Below are positions 41,705-50,987 of a stretch of 64,000 nt of DNA, piece by piece. The notes beneath the pieces were generated by a model. That model saw only the letters and a list, made by a program, of their open reading frames with translations. It did not search any database and had not been told where the DNA came from. The stretch's first letter is position 1, and each line of letters opens with the position of its first letter. Made by a program: the position numbers and the translations under genes. The DNA is from Arthrobacter sp. zg-Y919 (GTDB lineage Bacteria > Actinomycetota > Actinomycetes > Actinomycetales > Micrococcaceae), in assembly GCF_030142045.1 (NCBI RefSeq), contig NZ_CP126242.1:2728001-2792000 (forward strand). The letters are read 5' to 3'.

Positions 41705-42553
41705 CTACCGCACAATGCTTGGGTTGGCTGTGTATTCGATGAAATAGATCGGGACATTTCCGTGTCCCTCATGCCCCTGTTCCAACCACCAGGCCGCTGT
41801 CCCTTCGACCCGGACGAACGTTTCCCCGTCGCCGTGCTTGGGCTCCTCCTCCAGGAATGCCTCCCACTGTTCGTCGGTGGTATTGGCCTGGCTTCGTGAG
41901 ATCTCCCGCGCCACCTCTTCGGAGACCCGATAATTCACCCACCATTCAGTGTCCAGCACTGTGTAGTAACCCTCATCGCGTTGGCTCCAGCTGGCATCAC
42001 CGAAGCTGATGTCGGCATCGGCGATGCGGGGTTTGCCATCGTGGATCAGTGTTGATTCCCGGGCTGATCCGAAGAGGTTTCCCTCGCCCAGGACGCCCCA
42101 CTGGTCCTGCCCTCCAAGTTCTCCGTTCAGCCACGACAGCGTCGTCGGAGAGGAGGAAAGCTTGCCTTCGGCCAGGGCAGCGGCCTTCCATGCATTGAAA
42201 TCCTCCGCGCCGCCTTCCAGTGCTGCGGAGTCGAGCCAGTCATTAAAGAAGTATCTGGTGATCGTTGCCCGCTCTCTGATGGGGTGGTACGTCGAGAGCG
42301 GCATAGTTGGATCGTCCCGGTTGGGAATGTCAACAGAACCACTGCCCGCGGCTTCGAGGACGGAGTTGATGTAGTCGTCGCTGACGCGGATCGACGCGTA
42401 CTTTCCAGTCGGCGTTTCGACTTCACCGTCGATTTCCAATTTCTCGGAATGGCTCGGACCAGAAACGGCCTCATATGCAGACTTCATCTCCGCACAGCCC
42501 GATAGTGCGAGGACAACTGCGGCACCTGCCAGCAGAGTCACGGATTTCTTCAA
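41705..42553 (-). CDS. Hypothetical lipoprotein
   Basis: 282 residues. Lipoprotein signal MKKSVTLLAGAAVVLALSGC with Cys20. The mature protein has alternating polar segments: EVETPTGKYASIRVSDDYIN, YHPIRERATITRYFFNDWLD, and SWLNGELGGQDQWGVLGEG. The C-terminal part is tryptophan-rich (WEAFLEEEPKHGDGETFVRV; TAAWWLEQGHEG). No named family was recognised. It is first of a two-gene lipoprotein pair. The divergent kinase gene lies 217 bp away across a shared promoter region. Confidence 0.75.
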   Translation of the reverse strand: MKKSVTLLAGAAVVLALSGCAEMKSAYEAVSGPSHSEKLEIDGEVETPTGKYASIRVSDDYINSVLEAAGSGSVDIPNRDDPTMPLSTYHPIRERATITRYFFNDWLDSAALEGGAEDFNAWKAAALAEGKLSSSPTTLSWLNGELGGQDQWGVLGEGNLFGSARESTLIHDGKPRIADADISFGDASWSQRDEGYYTVLDTEWWVNYRVSEEVAREISRSQANTTDEQWEAFLEEEPKHGDGETFVRVEGTAAWWLEQGHEGHGNVPIYFIEYTANPSIVR

Positions 42554-42770
42554 TTGTTCCCCCCGGAATGTTTATTGCCGTTGATAAACGACGGTTCACT
42601 GTAACCGTCTCCCGAATACCGGGAACTGACCGGATTCGGCGTTTTGCCTGCCGTCCAAATCGTTATGCCGGAAGGGGTCAGCGGCGGGGTGCTGGCTGCG
42701 AAATCGTTGGCGGGGGCCGGCCGGAAGCGTGTAGAACTGAAAGAAAGCCGGCCGCTAAGACGGAGGAAAA

Positions 42771-43433
42771 GTGAACGGTTCCATTCAGCTTCCCGAAGGG
42801 CTGGCCGAGCGGCTCACCGGATTGGCCAGGACGTCGGCCGGGACGGTCGTCGTCGGCGTCGCCGGTGCCCCGGGAGCTGGAAAGACCACCCTGGCCGAAG
42901 CACTGGTCCGCGAGTTGAACGGCGGGGTTCCCGACGTCGAGCAGCACCGCTTTGCGCACGTGCCGATGGACGGGTTCCACCTTTCGGACCGGGAGCTGAC
43001 CCGGCTTGGCCTGTTGAACCGCAAGGGCGCCCCGGAAACCTTCGACGCCTATGGCTATGCCGCACTTCTGGAACGGCTCCGCTCCCCGCGGACCGCGGTG
43101 GTCTACGCGCCAGGATTTGAGCGGACCCTGGAGCAGCCGCTGGCCGGAGACATTCCGGTGTTCCCGGCCGCGAAGGTGATCCTGACCGAGGGAAACTACC
43201 TGTTGCTGGACCGGCCGGAATGGCAGGAGGTCCGCTCCCGGTGCACCGAGGTCTGGTACTGCGAGCCCGACGAAGAGCTGCGCGTCCGGCGGCTGGTGGA
43301 ACGGCACGTCCGGTTCGGGAAGTCCCCGGAGGAGGCCGCGGCATGGGTGCGGGACGTGGATGAGGGCAACGCGCGGCTGGTCCAGGAGACGAAGGCACGG
43401 GCAGACGTCGTCGTCCGCCCGGCGTGGCACTAG
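42771..43433 (+). CDS. P-loop nucleoside/nucleotide-type kinase (uridine kinase/pantothenate kinase-like)
   Basis: 220 residues, cytosolic. Walker A is GVAGAPGAGKTTLAEAL (about residues 29-45). A substrate and Mg region VPMDGFHLSDRELTRLGLLN follows, with LTEGNYLLLDRPEWQEVRSR and WVRDVDEGNARLVQETKARA further on. This fits the uridine kinase-like subgroup annotated as nucleoside/nucleotide kinases, some of which phosphorylate fructose or pantothenate. GTG start at 42771, shortly after a GGAGG (42762-42766). It is followed by SMP-30 152 bp later; no sugar transporter is adjacent. Confidence 0.85.
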   Translation: MNGSIQLPEGLAERLTGLARTSAGTVVVGVAGAPGAGKTTLAEALVRELNGGVPDVEQHRFAHVPMDGFHLSDRELTRLGLLNRKGAPETFDAYGYAALLERLRSPRTAVVYAPGFERTLEQPLAGDIPVFPAAKVILTEGNYLLLDRPEWQEVRSRCTEVWYCEPDEELRVRRLVERHVRFGKSPEEAAAWVRDVDEGNARLVQETKARADVVVRPAWH

Positions 43434-43585
43434 CCGCTCCGGACCGCTCCCGGACCCCCCCTGTCGCGGTCCAACGCCCGGCCCCGGGCTTTGGGCCGCA
43501 GTGCAGCCTCGCGTATAAAAGGACGCAGGCCACCCGCGCGAAAAGGCAGGACCCAATGATCAGGCCCTTCAGAAGGAGACACCGC

Positions 43586-44503
43586 ATGGACGCACGCCAG
43601 ACACTGCTGGAAGACGGAGCCTCGCTGGAGCAGGTGGGTACTGGCGCGGTCTGGGCCGAGGGTCCCATCTGGGTTCCGGAACGCAATGCCGTGCGCTACA
43701 GCGACGTACGCTCCAACCGGATCCTGGAATACAGCGAAACCACCGGCGAACTGAGCGTTTACGGCGAGGACATTGAGTTCACCAACGGCCGCGCCCTGGA
43801 CCCGGACGGCTCCGTGGTCCAGTGCTCGCACGGGCGCCGGGCCATTGAACGCGACCGCAACGGCACCGTGGAAACCCTGGTGGACCGCTTTGGCACCGTC
43901 CGGTTCAACTCCCCGAACGACGTCGTCGTGAAGTCCGACGGCACCATCTGGTTCTCGGATCCCTCCTACGGGATCGATAACCCGGCCGAAGGCCACCCCG
44001 GTGAACTGGAATACGGCGACCGGTACGTGTTCCGCTTCGACCCCGCCAGCGGTGAGCTGACCGCGGTGATTACCGACATCATGGCCCCCAACGGGCTGGC
44101 GTTCTCCCCCGACGAGTCCGTCCTCTACGTCTCCGACACTGCCGAGGACGCCGTCTCCCCCTACGGCCCGGCGCAGTCCGCGGGCAACCCGATCCGCGCG
44201 TACGACGTCGTCGGCGGCCGGCAGGCGAAGAACGGCCGGGTCTTCGTGCGCGTTGCCCCCGGCGTACCCGACGGGTTCCGCGTGGATACGGACGGGAACA
44301 TCTGGTCTTCCGGCGGCGACGGCGTACGCGTCTTCTCGCCGTCCGGTGAACTGCTTGAACACATTCCGGTGCCTGAAACCGTCAGCAACGTCTGCTTCGG
44401 CGGACAGGACGGCCGGACCCTGTATATGACGGCCACCTCCAGCCTGTACCGGATCCGCACCACGGCCAGCGACGCCGCGGCGGCCCTTCGGGCTAACCGG
44501 TAG
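43586..44503 (+). CDS. SMP-30/gluconolactonase/LRE family protein
   Basis: 305 residues from ATG 43586, preceded by AAGGAG (43573-43578). This beta-propeller lactonase has the metal-site Glu in GAVWAEGPIWVPERNAVRYS, Asn in VRFNSPNDVVVKSDG and Asp in MAPNGLAFSPDESVLYVSDT. The RFGTVRFNSPNDV and GRVFVRVAPGVPDGFRVDTD motifs are diagnostic of the gluconolactonase group. It probably hydrolyses a sugar lactone to the acid. A link to the neighbouring CdaR/glycerate genes is plausible, because both act on oxidised sugars, but the spacing (71 bp to cdaR) shows no tight coupling. Confidence 0.88.
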   Translation: MDARQTLLEDGASLEQVGTGAVWAEGPIWVPERNAVRYSDVRSNRILEYSETTGELSVYGEDIEFTNGRALDPDGSVVQCSHGRRAIERDRNGTVETLVDRFGTVRFNSPNDVVVKSDGTIWFSDPSYGIDNPAEGHPGELEYGDRYVFRFDPASGELTAVITDIMAPNGLAFSPDESVLYVSDTAEDAVSPYGPAQSAGNPIRAYDVVGGRQAKNGRVFVRVAPGVPDGFRVDTDGNIWSSGGDGVRVFSPSGELLEHIPVPETVSNVCFGGQDGRTLYMTATSSLYRIRTTASDAAAALRANR

Positions 44504-44574
44504 CGGCGCGCGAACCGGTAAGGGACGACGGCGGTGCAGACTGGGCAGCCGTTCGCCCGCTTTAGACTGGGGAT

Positions 44575-45651
44575 ATGTCAGCGCCGCTAGGCAGTGCATT
44601 GGCGCAACGCGTCGTGGACCGCATCTCCCCCACGCTTCACCACAACGTCAACGTCATGGACGCAGCGGGACTCATCATCGCCTCGCGGGACGCCTCCCGC
44701 ATCGGGACACTGCACGCGGGTGCCCGGGAGGCCGCAGCCACGGGGAAACCCGTCGTCATCCGGCCCTCCGCGGAACGCGACGGCATGCGGGCCGGTGTGA
44801 ACTGTCCGATTGAACTCGACGGTGCCGTTGTTGGGGTGGTCGGCCTGACCGGCGCCCCCGACGTGGTGATGCCACTGGCGGACGTCGTGGTCCTGACCAT
44901 CCGGCTGCTGCTCGAGCGCGACCGGGAGATGGACAGTACCGCGTTGCGTGAGGCGCGGGACAGGGAACTGCTCGCGCGCCTGGTCAACGGCGGCTCCCCG
45001 TCGGCCTCCCTGGAACAGGAGCTGGCGGCGGGTTCCCCAGCCCTGCCTGGACCGTGGCGACTGGCCGCCGTCCTGGACCGCACCGCCGCAGGTCCGCCCG
45101 CCCACCGGCTCCCTGTCCGTTCCGGCCCGGTCGGTGATCTGGTGTCCCGGTCGGGCCGCTACCGTTCGGCTTCGTTCCAGGGTGCCCTCTGGATTCTGCT
45201 GCCAGCCCACGACGCCGGAGCGCTCAGCACCGCGGCATCGGATAGCGGCTCGGTGCTGCTGCTGGGCGATGCCTGCACCGGGACGGAGTCGCTTCAATCG
45301 GCCGCGAGGTCCCTCGGCCTCCTGGTTGCCCGCCCGGAGATCCTTCCCACGGCATCCGCCGTCCTCCACCTTCGGGAGTTAAGCGCCGAACTTGCCGTGG
45401 CCTGCATGCCCCGTGAAACTGCCGGGCACCTGGCCTCCCGCATAGCTGACCTGACCGACACCCAGAGGACAACGCTGTCCGCTTTCCTGGACGCCGGCGG
45501 GTCCTTCTCCGAGGTTTCCCGCGTCCTCTACGCACACCGGAACACCGTCATCCAGAGACTCGACCGCATTGCGGAGGTGACGCAGCTGAACCCCCGGAAC
45601 GCACATCAGGCGTTGACGCTGCGGCTAGGTCTGGTGGCTGCACGTCTATAA
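44575..45651 (+). CDS. CdaR/PucR-type transcriptional regulator of sugar-acid use
   Basis: 358 residues. The N-terminal diacid-recognition domain (about 5-135: LAQRVVDRISPTLHHNVNVM, then GVNCPIELDGAVVGVVGLTG) precedes a linker and a C-terminal PucR/CdaR helix-turn-helix (about 295-358: LSAFLDAGGSFSEVSRVLYA, then HRNTVIQRLDRIAEVTQLNP). CdaR activates glucarate/galactarate/glycerate genes in E. coli. The downstream glxK and gntP-type genes are the likely targets. A set of inverted repeats at 45726-45750 is a candidate operator. Confidence 0.9.
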   Translation: MSAPLGSALAQRVVDRISPTLHHNVNVMDAAGLIIASRDASRIGTLHAGAREAAATGKPVVIRPSAERDGMRAGVNCPIELDGAVVGVVGLTGAPDVVMPLADVVVLTIRLLLERDREMDSTALREARDRELLARLVNGGSPSASLEQELAAGSPALPGPWRLAAVLDRTAAGPPAHRLPVRSGPVGDLVSRSGRYRSASFQGALWILLPAHDAGALSTAASDSGSVLLLGDACTGTESLQSAARSLGLLVARPEILPTASAVLHLRELSAELAVACMPRETAGHLASRIADLTDTQRTTLSAFLDAGGSFSEVSRVLYAHRNTVIQRLDRIAEVTQLNPRNAHQALTLRLGLVAARL

Positions 45652-45747
45652 CCCGTGCGTTATGACCACTAAACAGCTCTGAAAGAGAATACTTAATGGC
45701 CATTTTCACCATAGGACTGTGAGTATCAACACTCTAATGTTGACAGA
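45652..45747 (+). promoter_or_regulatory. cdaR-glxK intergenic region with nested inverted repeats
   Basis: 96 bp. The palindrome AATGGCCATT lies at 45695-45704. TCAACA (45726-45731) pairs with TGTTGA (45738-45743) across a 6-nt gap. CACTCT (45730-45735) pairs with AGAGTG (45745-45750) across a 9-nt gap and includes the GTG start of glxK. The nested pairs could be a CdaR operator or an RNA switch at the ribosome-binding site, since no Shine-Dalgarno sequence is visible. Confidence 0.4.
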
Positions 45748-46977
45748 GTGCCAAATTCCCGCCCACCCGTAATTGTCGTCGCGCCCGATTCGTTTAAGGG
45801 CAGCGTTTCCGCCGCCGGTGCCGCCGCAGCCATGGCCCGCGGCGCGCGATTGGTGTTCGGAGCGGCTGCCGAGATCGTTGAGCTGCCAATGGCCGACGGC
45901 GGCGAGGGGACACTCGACGCACTGCTGGCAACCTGGCACCGCCCGCCGTTGAGCACGGCGACTACCGACGCGCTGGGACGCCCGAAGGCGGCCCGCTACG
46001 GCAGCTCTGCAGACGGCCGAGTCGGCATCATCGAAGCCGCCGAGGGAAACGGTCTCCCTGGTGTTTCGGACGTTCCCCTGCAGCCGCTGCGGGCGGACAG
46101 CCACGGCGTAGGCACTATCGCCAAGCGGCTTCTGGATGACGGCGCCGAGGAGATCCTGCTGTGCATTGGCGGTTCGGCCAGCACAGACGGCGGAACCGGC
46201 CTGCTCACAGCCTTGGGGGCACGCTTTCTGGACGCAGCCGGCAATCCCGCAGCGCCAGGCGGCGGCGGGCTCACCAGTATCTGCTCCGTCGACAAGTCCG
46301 GCCTGCATCCGCGTGCGGCCACCGTGCAGTGGAGGATCGCCGTCGACGTGGACAATCCCCTGTGCGGGGAACGAGGAGCGGCGGCGGTTTTCGGGCCACA
46401 GAAGGGTGCAGGCCCGGCGGACATCGAGTTGCTTGACGCCGGTCTCGCCAACCTCGCCCGGGTCCTTGCCGACCTCGCTGCAGAAACCCGGCCACCGACG
46501 GAGGGCAAGTCCAGCCGTCAGGGCCCACCCTATCTCTCCACCCCCGGTTTCGGTGCTGCCGGCGGCCTGCCGTTGGCGCTGGTGGCCCTGCTCGGAGCAG
46601 AAACCGTTCCGGGAGCGCAACTGGTGGCAGACGCGGTCGGTCTCGACGCCGCCTTGGCGCGCGCCGACGTCGTCCTGACCGGTGAAGGCTGCCTGGATAC
46701 ACAGTCGCTGGGCGGCAAAGTGGTAGACGCCGTCCGCCGCCTCGCGCCGGCGTCCGCCCCCGTCCTTGTGGTCGCCGGAACCGTCCAGCTCAGCGCGGCG
46801 CAGTGCCGGGAGGCCGGCATCACCGCGGCAGTGTCCATCGCCCGGGGAGCCTCAACGCTCCCCGAACTTACGGCCGCTGCGGACACCCTCATTGAGGACG
46901 CCGCCGCCCACATGTGCTCCGTGCTTGCGTTCGACTCCGCCGCACCAAGGAGTTTGGGACTTCACGAAAAGTCGTGA
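45748..46977 (+). CDS. glxK: Glycerate kinase
   Basis: 409 residues from GTG 45748. It phosphorylates glycerate to a phosphoglycerate. Family motifs: VVAPDSFKGSVSAAGAAAAM, VELPMADGGEGTLDALLATW, EILLCIGGSASTDGGTGLLT and, near the end, DVVLTGEGCLDTQSLGGKVV. It sits between cdaR and a GntP transporter, so the three form a glycerate or glucarate-derived glycerate catabolic unit. The start lies within an inverted repeat, so translation may be controlled. Confidence 0.92.
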   Translation: MPNSRPPVIVVAPDSFKGSVSAAGAAAAMARGARLVFGAAAEIVELPMADGGEGTLDALLATWHRPPLSTATTDALGRPKAARYGSSADGRVGIIEAAEGNGLPGVSDVPLQPLRADSHGVGTIAKRLLDDGAEEILLCIGGSASTDGGTGLLTALGARFLDAAGNPAAPGGGGLTSICSVDKSGLHPRAATVQWRIAVDVDNPLCGERGAAAVFGPQKGAGPADIELLDAGLANLARVLADLAAETRPPTEGKSSRQGPPYLSTPGFGAAGGLPLALVALLGAETVPGAQLVADAVGLDAALARADVVLTGEGCLDTQSLGGKVVDAVRRLAPASAPVLVVAGTVQLSAAQCREAGITAAVSIARGASTLPELTAAADTLIEDAAAHMCSVLAFDSAAPRSLGLHEKS

Positions 46978-47032
46978 TTCCATGATTTGCCCCGTTGATG
47001 AACACCGAAGTTTTTCACTTTAAAGGAACCCC

Positions 47033-48388
47033 ATGATTGATCTGCTGATATTGCTGCTGCTGGTGATCGGCATTGTCGCCGTCACCGCGAAGCTGAAAAT
47101 CTCTCCATTCCTCGCCCTCCTCGCAGCCGCCTTCATCGGGGCATTGGCGTTTCGCCTGCCGGTCGAGGAAATCATCCCGACCATTACGACGGCGTTCGGC
47201 AACACCATGGGCAACATCGGCCTGGTGATCCTTTTCGGCACGATGATCGGCGTCATTCTTGAGCGGTCCGGCGGCGCGATTGCCATGGCTGACGCACTGA
47301 TCAAGGTCCTGGGGACGCGGTTTCCCACCCTGACCATGAGCATCATCGGCTACATCGTGTCCATCCCCGTGTTCTGCGATTCCGGGTACATCATCCTCAA
47401 CTCGCTTAAGAAAGCCATGGCTGAACGGGCCAAGGTGTCCCTGGTCGCCATGTCGATAGCGTTGATGACCGGCCTGTATGCCACTCACACAATGGTTCCG
47501 CCCACTCCGGGCCCGCTGGCCGCCGCGTCCAACCTGAATGTGGTGGACAGCCTGGGCCTGCTGATTGCCCTCGGCCTCGTGGTGGCCGCAATTTCGGCGG
47601 GGGCCGCCCTGCTCTTCGCCAACCGGTTCCTGAACAAGGACGTTGAACTGCTGCCCGTTCCCGCCGAAGAGGCGGACGTGAGCTACGAGGATCTGCGGAC
47701 CCAGTACGGAAAGCTGCCGAGCGCCTTCATGGCCTTCCTGCCGATCCTGCTGCCCATTGCGCTCATCTGCCTGTCCTCGATAGCCAAGCTGCCCGGCGCG
47801 CCCATGGGTAGCGGCGGCCTGGCCGCAACCGTGAATTTTGTCGGCACCCCCGTGGTGGCTCTGGCGCTCGGCCTGGGGGCGGCGGTGTTCCTGCTGCGCG
47901 GCAAGGGCAAGCTCGAGTCCTTCAATACCCAGATCACGGATTCCATCGTGCTGGCAGCCCCCATCCTGCTGATCACCAGTGCCGGGGCAGCCTTCGGCGG
48001 GGTGCTGGGGAAGAGTTCAATCACCACTTTCCTGTCCGACAACCTTGCAACACTGGGTCTTGGCATTGCGGTGCCGTTCGTGATCTCCGCGGCGCTGAAG
48101 ACCGCGCAGGGGTCCTCCACGGTTGCCATGGTGACGACGTCGGCCATGCTCCTGCCGCTGCTGGAGCCGCTGGGACTGGCCGGTGGTGCAGGTCCCGTCC
48201 TCGCGGTGCTCGCCGTCGGTGCCGGTGCCATGGTGGTGTCACACGCCAACGACTCGTACTTCTGGGTGGTCTCCCAGTTCAGCCGCATTCCGACGGCCAC
48301 CGCGTACCGCACGCTGACACCGGCCACCGCCGTACAGGGCGTTGCCGGCTTTGCAGCGGTATGGGTCCTGAGCCTGCTTCTGCTCTAA
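47033..48388 (+). CDS. GntP family permease, putative glycerate/gluconate transporter
   Basis: 451 residues with about 12 to 14 predicted helices. GntP-type motifs: ILFGTMIGVILERSGGAIAM, SIIGYIVSIPVFCDSGYIIL, GLYATHTMVPPTPGPLAAAS (a strong GntP signature), and ALKTAQGSSTVAMVTTSAML. Proton-driven uptake of gluconate, glycerate or related acids. It follows glxK by 55 bp, so glycerate is the most likely substrate. Confidence 0.92.
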   Translation: MIDLLILLLLVIGIVAVTAKLKISPFLALLAAAFIGALAFRLPVEEIIPTITTAFGNTMGNIGLVILFGTMIGVILERSGGAIAMADALIKVLGTRFPTLTMSIIGYIVSIPVFCDSGYIILNSLKKAMAERAKVSLVAMSIALMTGLYATHTMVPPTPGPLAAASNLNVVDSLGLLIALGLVVAAISAGAALLFANRFLNKDVELLPVPAEEADVSYEDLRTQYGKLPSAFMAFLPILLPIALICLSSIAKLPGAPMGSGGLAATVNFVGTPVVALALGLGAAVFLLRGKGKLESFNTQITDSIVLAAPILLITSAGAAFGGVLGKSSITTFLSDNLATLGLGIAVPFVISAALKTAQGSSTVAMVTTSAMLLPLLEPLGLAGGAGPVLAVLAVGAGAMVVSHANDSYFWVVSQFSRIPTATAYRTLTPATAVQGVAGFAAVWVLSLLLL

Positions 48389-48415
48389 GGCTGCCGGTGC
48401 CCGGCGGAATAAATA

Positions 48416-48438
48416 GCCGGCGGGGGTACCCGCCCGGC
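48416..48438 (+). terminator. Hairpin after the GntP-type gene
   Basis: GGCGGG (48419-48424) pairs with CCCGCC (48429-48434) over a GGTA loop, with CCGG/CCGG extending it imperfectly. It lies 28 bp beyond the stop. No U-tract. Confidence 0.4.
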
Positions 48439-48524
48439 GGACGCAGGTCCATACTTCTGCGGTAGCTGGTGTCCAGGCACCTTCATTCCCGGCGGCACCG
48501 CTGCCGGTACGGATGGGAGCAGAT

Positions 48525-49991
48525 ATGTCCACAGCCGCCGGCCGCGGAGGTTCCGTTCTCCGCCGCAAGCCCATCGAGGAGATTGACGAGGAAAAAACCG
48601 GGAACAGGCTGTTCAAGAGCCTTGGGCTCTGGCAGCTGACCGCCATCGGGGTAGGCGGCATCATCGGCATCGGCATCTTCACCCTCGCCGGCCTGGTCGC
48701 CAACGGCGGCGCCGATGCCTCCCCCGTAGGCCCGGCAGTGCTGATTTCCTTCCTGGTCGCGGGCCTTGCCAGCGCCGCGGCCGCCCTGTCCTACGCCGAG
48801 TTCGCCGGGATGGTGCCGCGCGCCGGGTCCGCCTACACCTACGGGTATGTGGCGCTGGGGGAGCTGGTGGGCTGGTTCATCGGCTGGGACCTGCTGCTGG
48901 AATACACCGCGATCGTGGCGGTGGTGGCCATCGGCATTTCCGGTTACTTCACCGAGTTCCTGGCCGGATTCGGCATCGACATGCCGGTCTGGATGCAGGG
49001 CACCGGAGACACGGTGGAGGGCGGACTGATCAACCTGCCCGCCGCCGTCGTCTGCCTGTTCATCACCTGGATCCTCAGCCGCGGCACCAAGACCTTCGGA
49101 CGCTTTGAACTGGTGGCGGTGGGCCTGAAAGTACTGCTGATTCTGTTCATCGTGGGGCTGGGGTTCTTCTACGTGAACACGGACAACTACACCCCGTTCC
49201 TACCCAGCGGTTTCGGCGCCGTCTTCACCGGTGCCGCCACCGTGTTCTTCGCGGTATTCGGCTACGACGCCATGAGCACGGCCGCCGAGGAAGCCACGGA
49301 CGGCAAGAAACACATGCCCAAAGCCATCCTGCTCTCCCTGGCCGTGGCGATGGTCCTGTACATCCTCGCCACGCTGGTGCTCACGGGGATGCAGAATTAC
49401 CGGGACATCAGCCCCACGGCCGGTTTCGCCTCGGCGTTCCAGTCAGTCGGGCTGCCCGTCATTGCCACGGTCATTTCCGCGTTCGCCGTGCTGTCCATCC
49501 TCACCGTCATGCTTACCTTCCTCTTGGGCGTCACCCGGGTGTGGTTCTCCATGAGCCGGGACGGACTGCTGCCGGGCTGGTTCTCCGGGACCGATAAGCG
49601 CGGAACCCCGCAGCGGGTGACGTGGATTGCCGGCGGCGCTTCAGCCCTGCTGGCCGGTTTCTTCCCCATCCGTGCCGTGGCCGACCTGACCAACATCGGC
49701 ATCCTCGCTGCCTTCGTGGTGGTCTGCGTGGCGGTGATTGTGCTGCGCTACCGCCAGCCCGACGCTCCCCGCGAATTCCGGCTCCCGCTGATGCCCTGGG
49801 TACCGGCGTTCGGGGTGCTGGCCTCCGGGTTCCTGATGCTGCAGCTGCACTGGGAAACCTGGCTGCGCTTCGGCATCTGGCTGGTCATCGGGGTCCTGGT
49901 CTACGCGCTCTACGGCTACCGCCATTCGCTGCTCAATCCCAACAGTCCCCGGCACGGACGGATCAGCCCGGCTCCCCAGCCGGAAGGGTAA
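48525..49991 (+). CDS. Amino acid permease (APC superfamily)
   Basis: 488 residues from the ATG at 48525 (GGGAG at 48514-48518). Twelve predicted helices. N-terminal helix-one region LWQLTAIGVGGIIGIGIFTL, then GLASAAAALSYAEFAGMVPR and AGSAYTYGYVALGELVGWFI, which fit cationic amino acid/YfnA-type exporters or uptake permeases. AVFGYDAMSTAAEEATD is the E-containing helix-six motif. The C-terminus HSLLNPNSPRHGRI is hydrophilic. The substrate is not determinable. It stands alone. Confidence 0.9.
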   Translation: MSTAAGRGGSVLRRKPIEEIDEEKTGNRLFKSLGLWQLTAIGVGGIIGIGIFTLAGLVANGGADASPVGPAVLISFLVAGLASAAAALSYAEFAGMVPRAGSAYTYGYVALGELVGWFIGWDLLLEYTAIVAVVAIGISGYFTEFLAGFGIDMPVWMQGTGDTVEGGLINLPAAVVCLFITWILSRGTKTFGRFELVAVGLKVLLILFIVGLGFFYVNTDNYTPFLPSGFGAVFTGAATVFFAVFGYDAMSTAAEEATDGKKHMPKAILLSLAVAMVLYILATLVLTGMQNYRDISPTAGFASAFQSVGLPVIATVISAFAVLSILTVMLTFLLGVTRVWFSMSRDGLLPGWFSGTDKRGTPQRVTWIAGGASALLAGFFPIRAVADLTNIGILAAFVVVCVAVIVLRYRQPDAPREFRLPLMPWVPAFGVLASGFLMLQLHWETWLRFGIWLVIGVLVYALYGYRHSLLNPNSPRHGRISPAPQPEG

Positions 49992-50136
49992 GCCGGGGAC
50001 TGGATCAAATGAATGCGGCGGTCAGGAGCAAAGGAATGGGGCGCCGAATGATCTTCCGCTGGGGAAAATACCGGCTATTATCAGCGTTAAGCCTTCCGAA
50101 TATAAGGGGCTTTCAGCTGGGGAGAAAATAACCGAA

Positions 50137-50550
50137 ATGGGCAATCAGTCTCAGGCCGTGCCTTCTGCACGCGGACGCTCCGCCATGCTTTACCGCCGTG
50201 CACGCAGCGGCCTTTTCCTCATTGCCCTCTTCTGGGGATGGATGCTTTTGGGCGCCGCGGATTTCATCGCCGCCCTTTTCGGATCCCCCGCATATGCCGC
50301 CCTCGCCGTATTAGCTCTCGGTGCGCTGACGCTTGTTTCCTTGCTTTTCCTGCCGATCTGCATTGCCTACCTGGTGCTCAACCGCCCGCGGGTCCCGGGG
50401 CAGGCCGACAGGACGGCATCCCGGTCCCGGGACGCGCACCGCGCACGCCTGGCACCCGTGGTCCGGATGGCCCCACCCCGCGGCACCGCCCGCGGTGCCG
50501 CACCGGCCGCACCGGCCGCCCCTGCCAAGCGGCGGGACCTCGCCTCCTAA
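50137..50550 (+). CDS. Hypothetical small membrane protein
   Basis: 137 residues from ATG 50137 (GGGGAG site at 50119-50124). Two helices are predicted (SGLFLIALFWGWMLLGAADF and ALAVLALGALTLVSLLFLPI), followed by a basic, Ala/Pro-rich cytoplasmic tail (RLAPVVRMAPPRGTARGAAP). The upstream region (49992-50136) is AT-rich around TATTATCAGCG and may hold its promoter. No family recognised. Confidence 0.65.
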   Translation: MGNQSQAVPSARGRSAMLYRRARSGLFLIALFWGWMLLGAADFIAALFGSPAYAALAVLALGALTLVSLLFLPICIAYLVLNRPRVPGQADRTASRSRDAHRARLAPVVRMAPPRGTARGAAPAAPAAPAKRRDLAS

Positions 50551-50577
50551 CCGGCCTGCAACACCGTTTCGGCAGGA

Positions 50578-50922
50578 ATGTCAGAGGCGGTTGTCATTGT
50601 GGAGGACATGAGTTCCTCCCTGGGCACCCGGATGCCCACCACCCCCGCCGCCCCCGTCACCCATGCCCACTACCGCCGGGAACCCTACGTCCGCTGCCGG
50701 ACCGGCAACGGCACGGTGGACGGCAAGGCCGTGGCCTGGACGCGCACCGAGGTCCTGCTGCACTGGATTGACGACCACGGCCAGGCCCACAACCGCTGGA
50801 CACCTGCCTCCACGGTCAGCCGGATTGCCCGGGACGAGTCCGCCTGGCGCGATCCCTACGATGATTTCCGGTTCTATTACTCCCCCTCGCCCGCCGCCGC
50901 CGGAGCTGGCCGCGCTGCCTGA
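50578..50922 (+). CDS. Hypothetical protein (about 114 aa)
   Basis: Soluble protein with a Pro/Thr-rich N-terminus (RMPTTPAAPVTHAHYRRE) and a compact mid-part: VRCRTGNGTVDGKAVAWTRT EVLLHWIDDHGQ-like, then WTPASTVSRIARDESAWRDP YDDF-like. I recognise no family. The start is uncertain, because an in-frame ATG at 50608 is also available; the ribosome-binding sites are poor for both. Confidence 0.55.
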   Translation: MSEAVVIVEDMSSSLGTRMPTTPAAPVTHAHYRREPYVRCRTGNGTVDGKAVAWTRTEVLLHWIDDHGQAHNRWTPASTVSRIARDESAWRDPYDDFRFYYSPSPAAAGAGRAA

Positions 50923-50987
50923 AAGCGGCCTGAAAGCCGCCGCCGGCGGGCAATGCTCCCCCGTCATAGGGACTCCCGGAAGAATTG

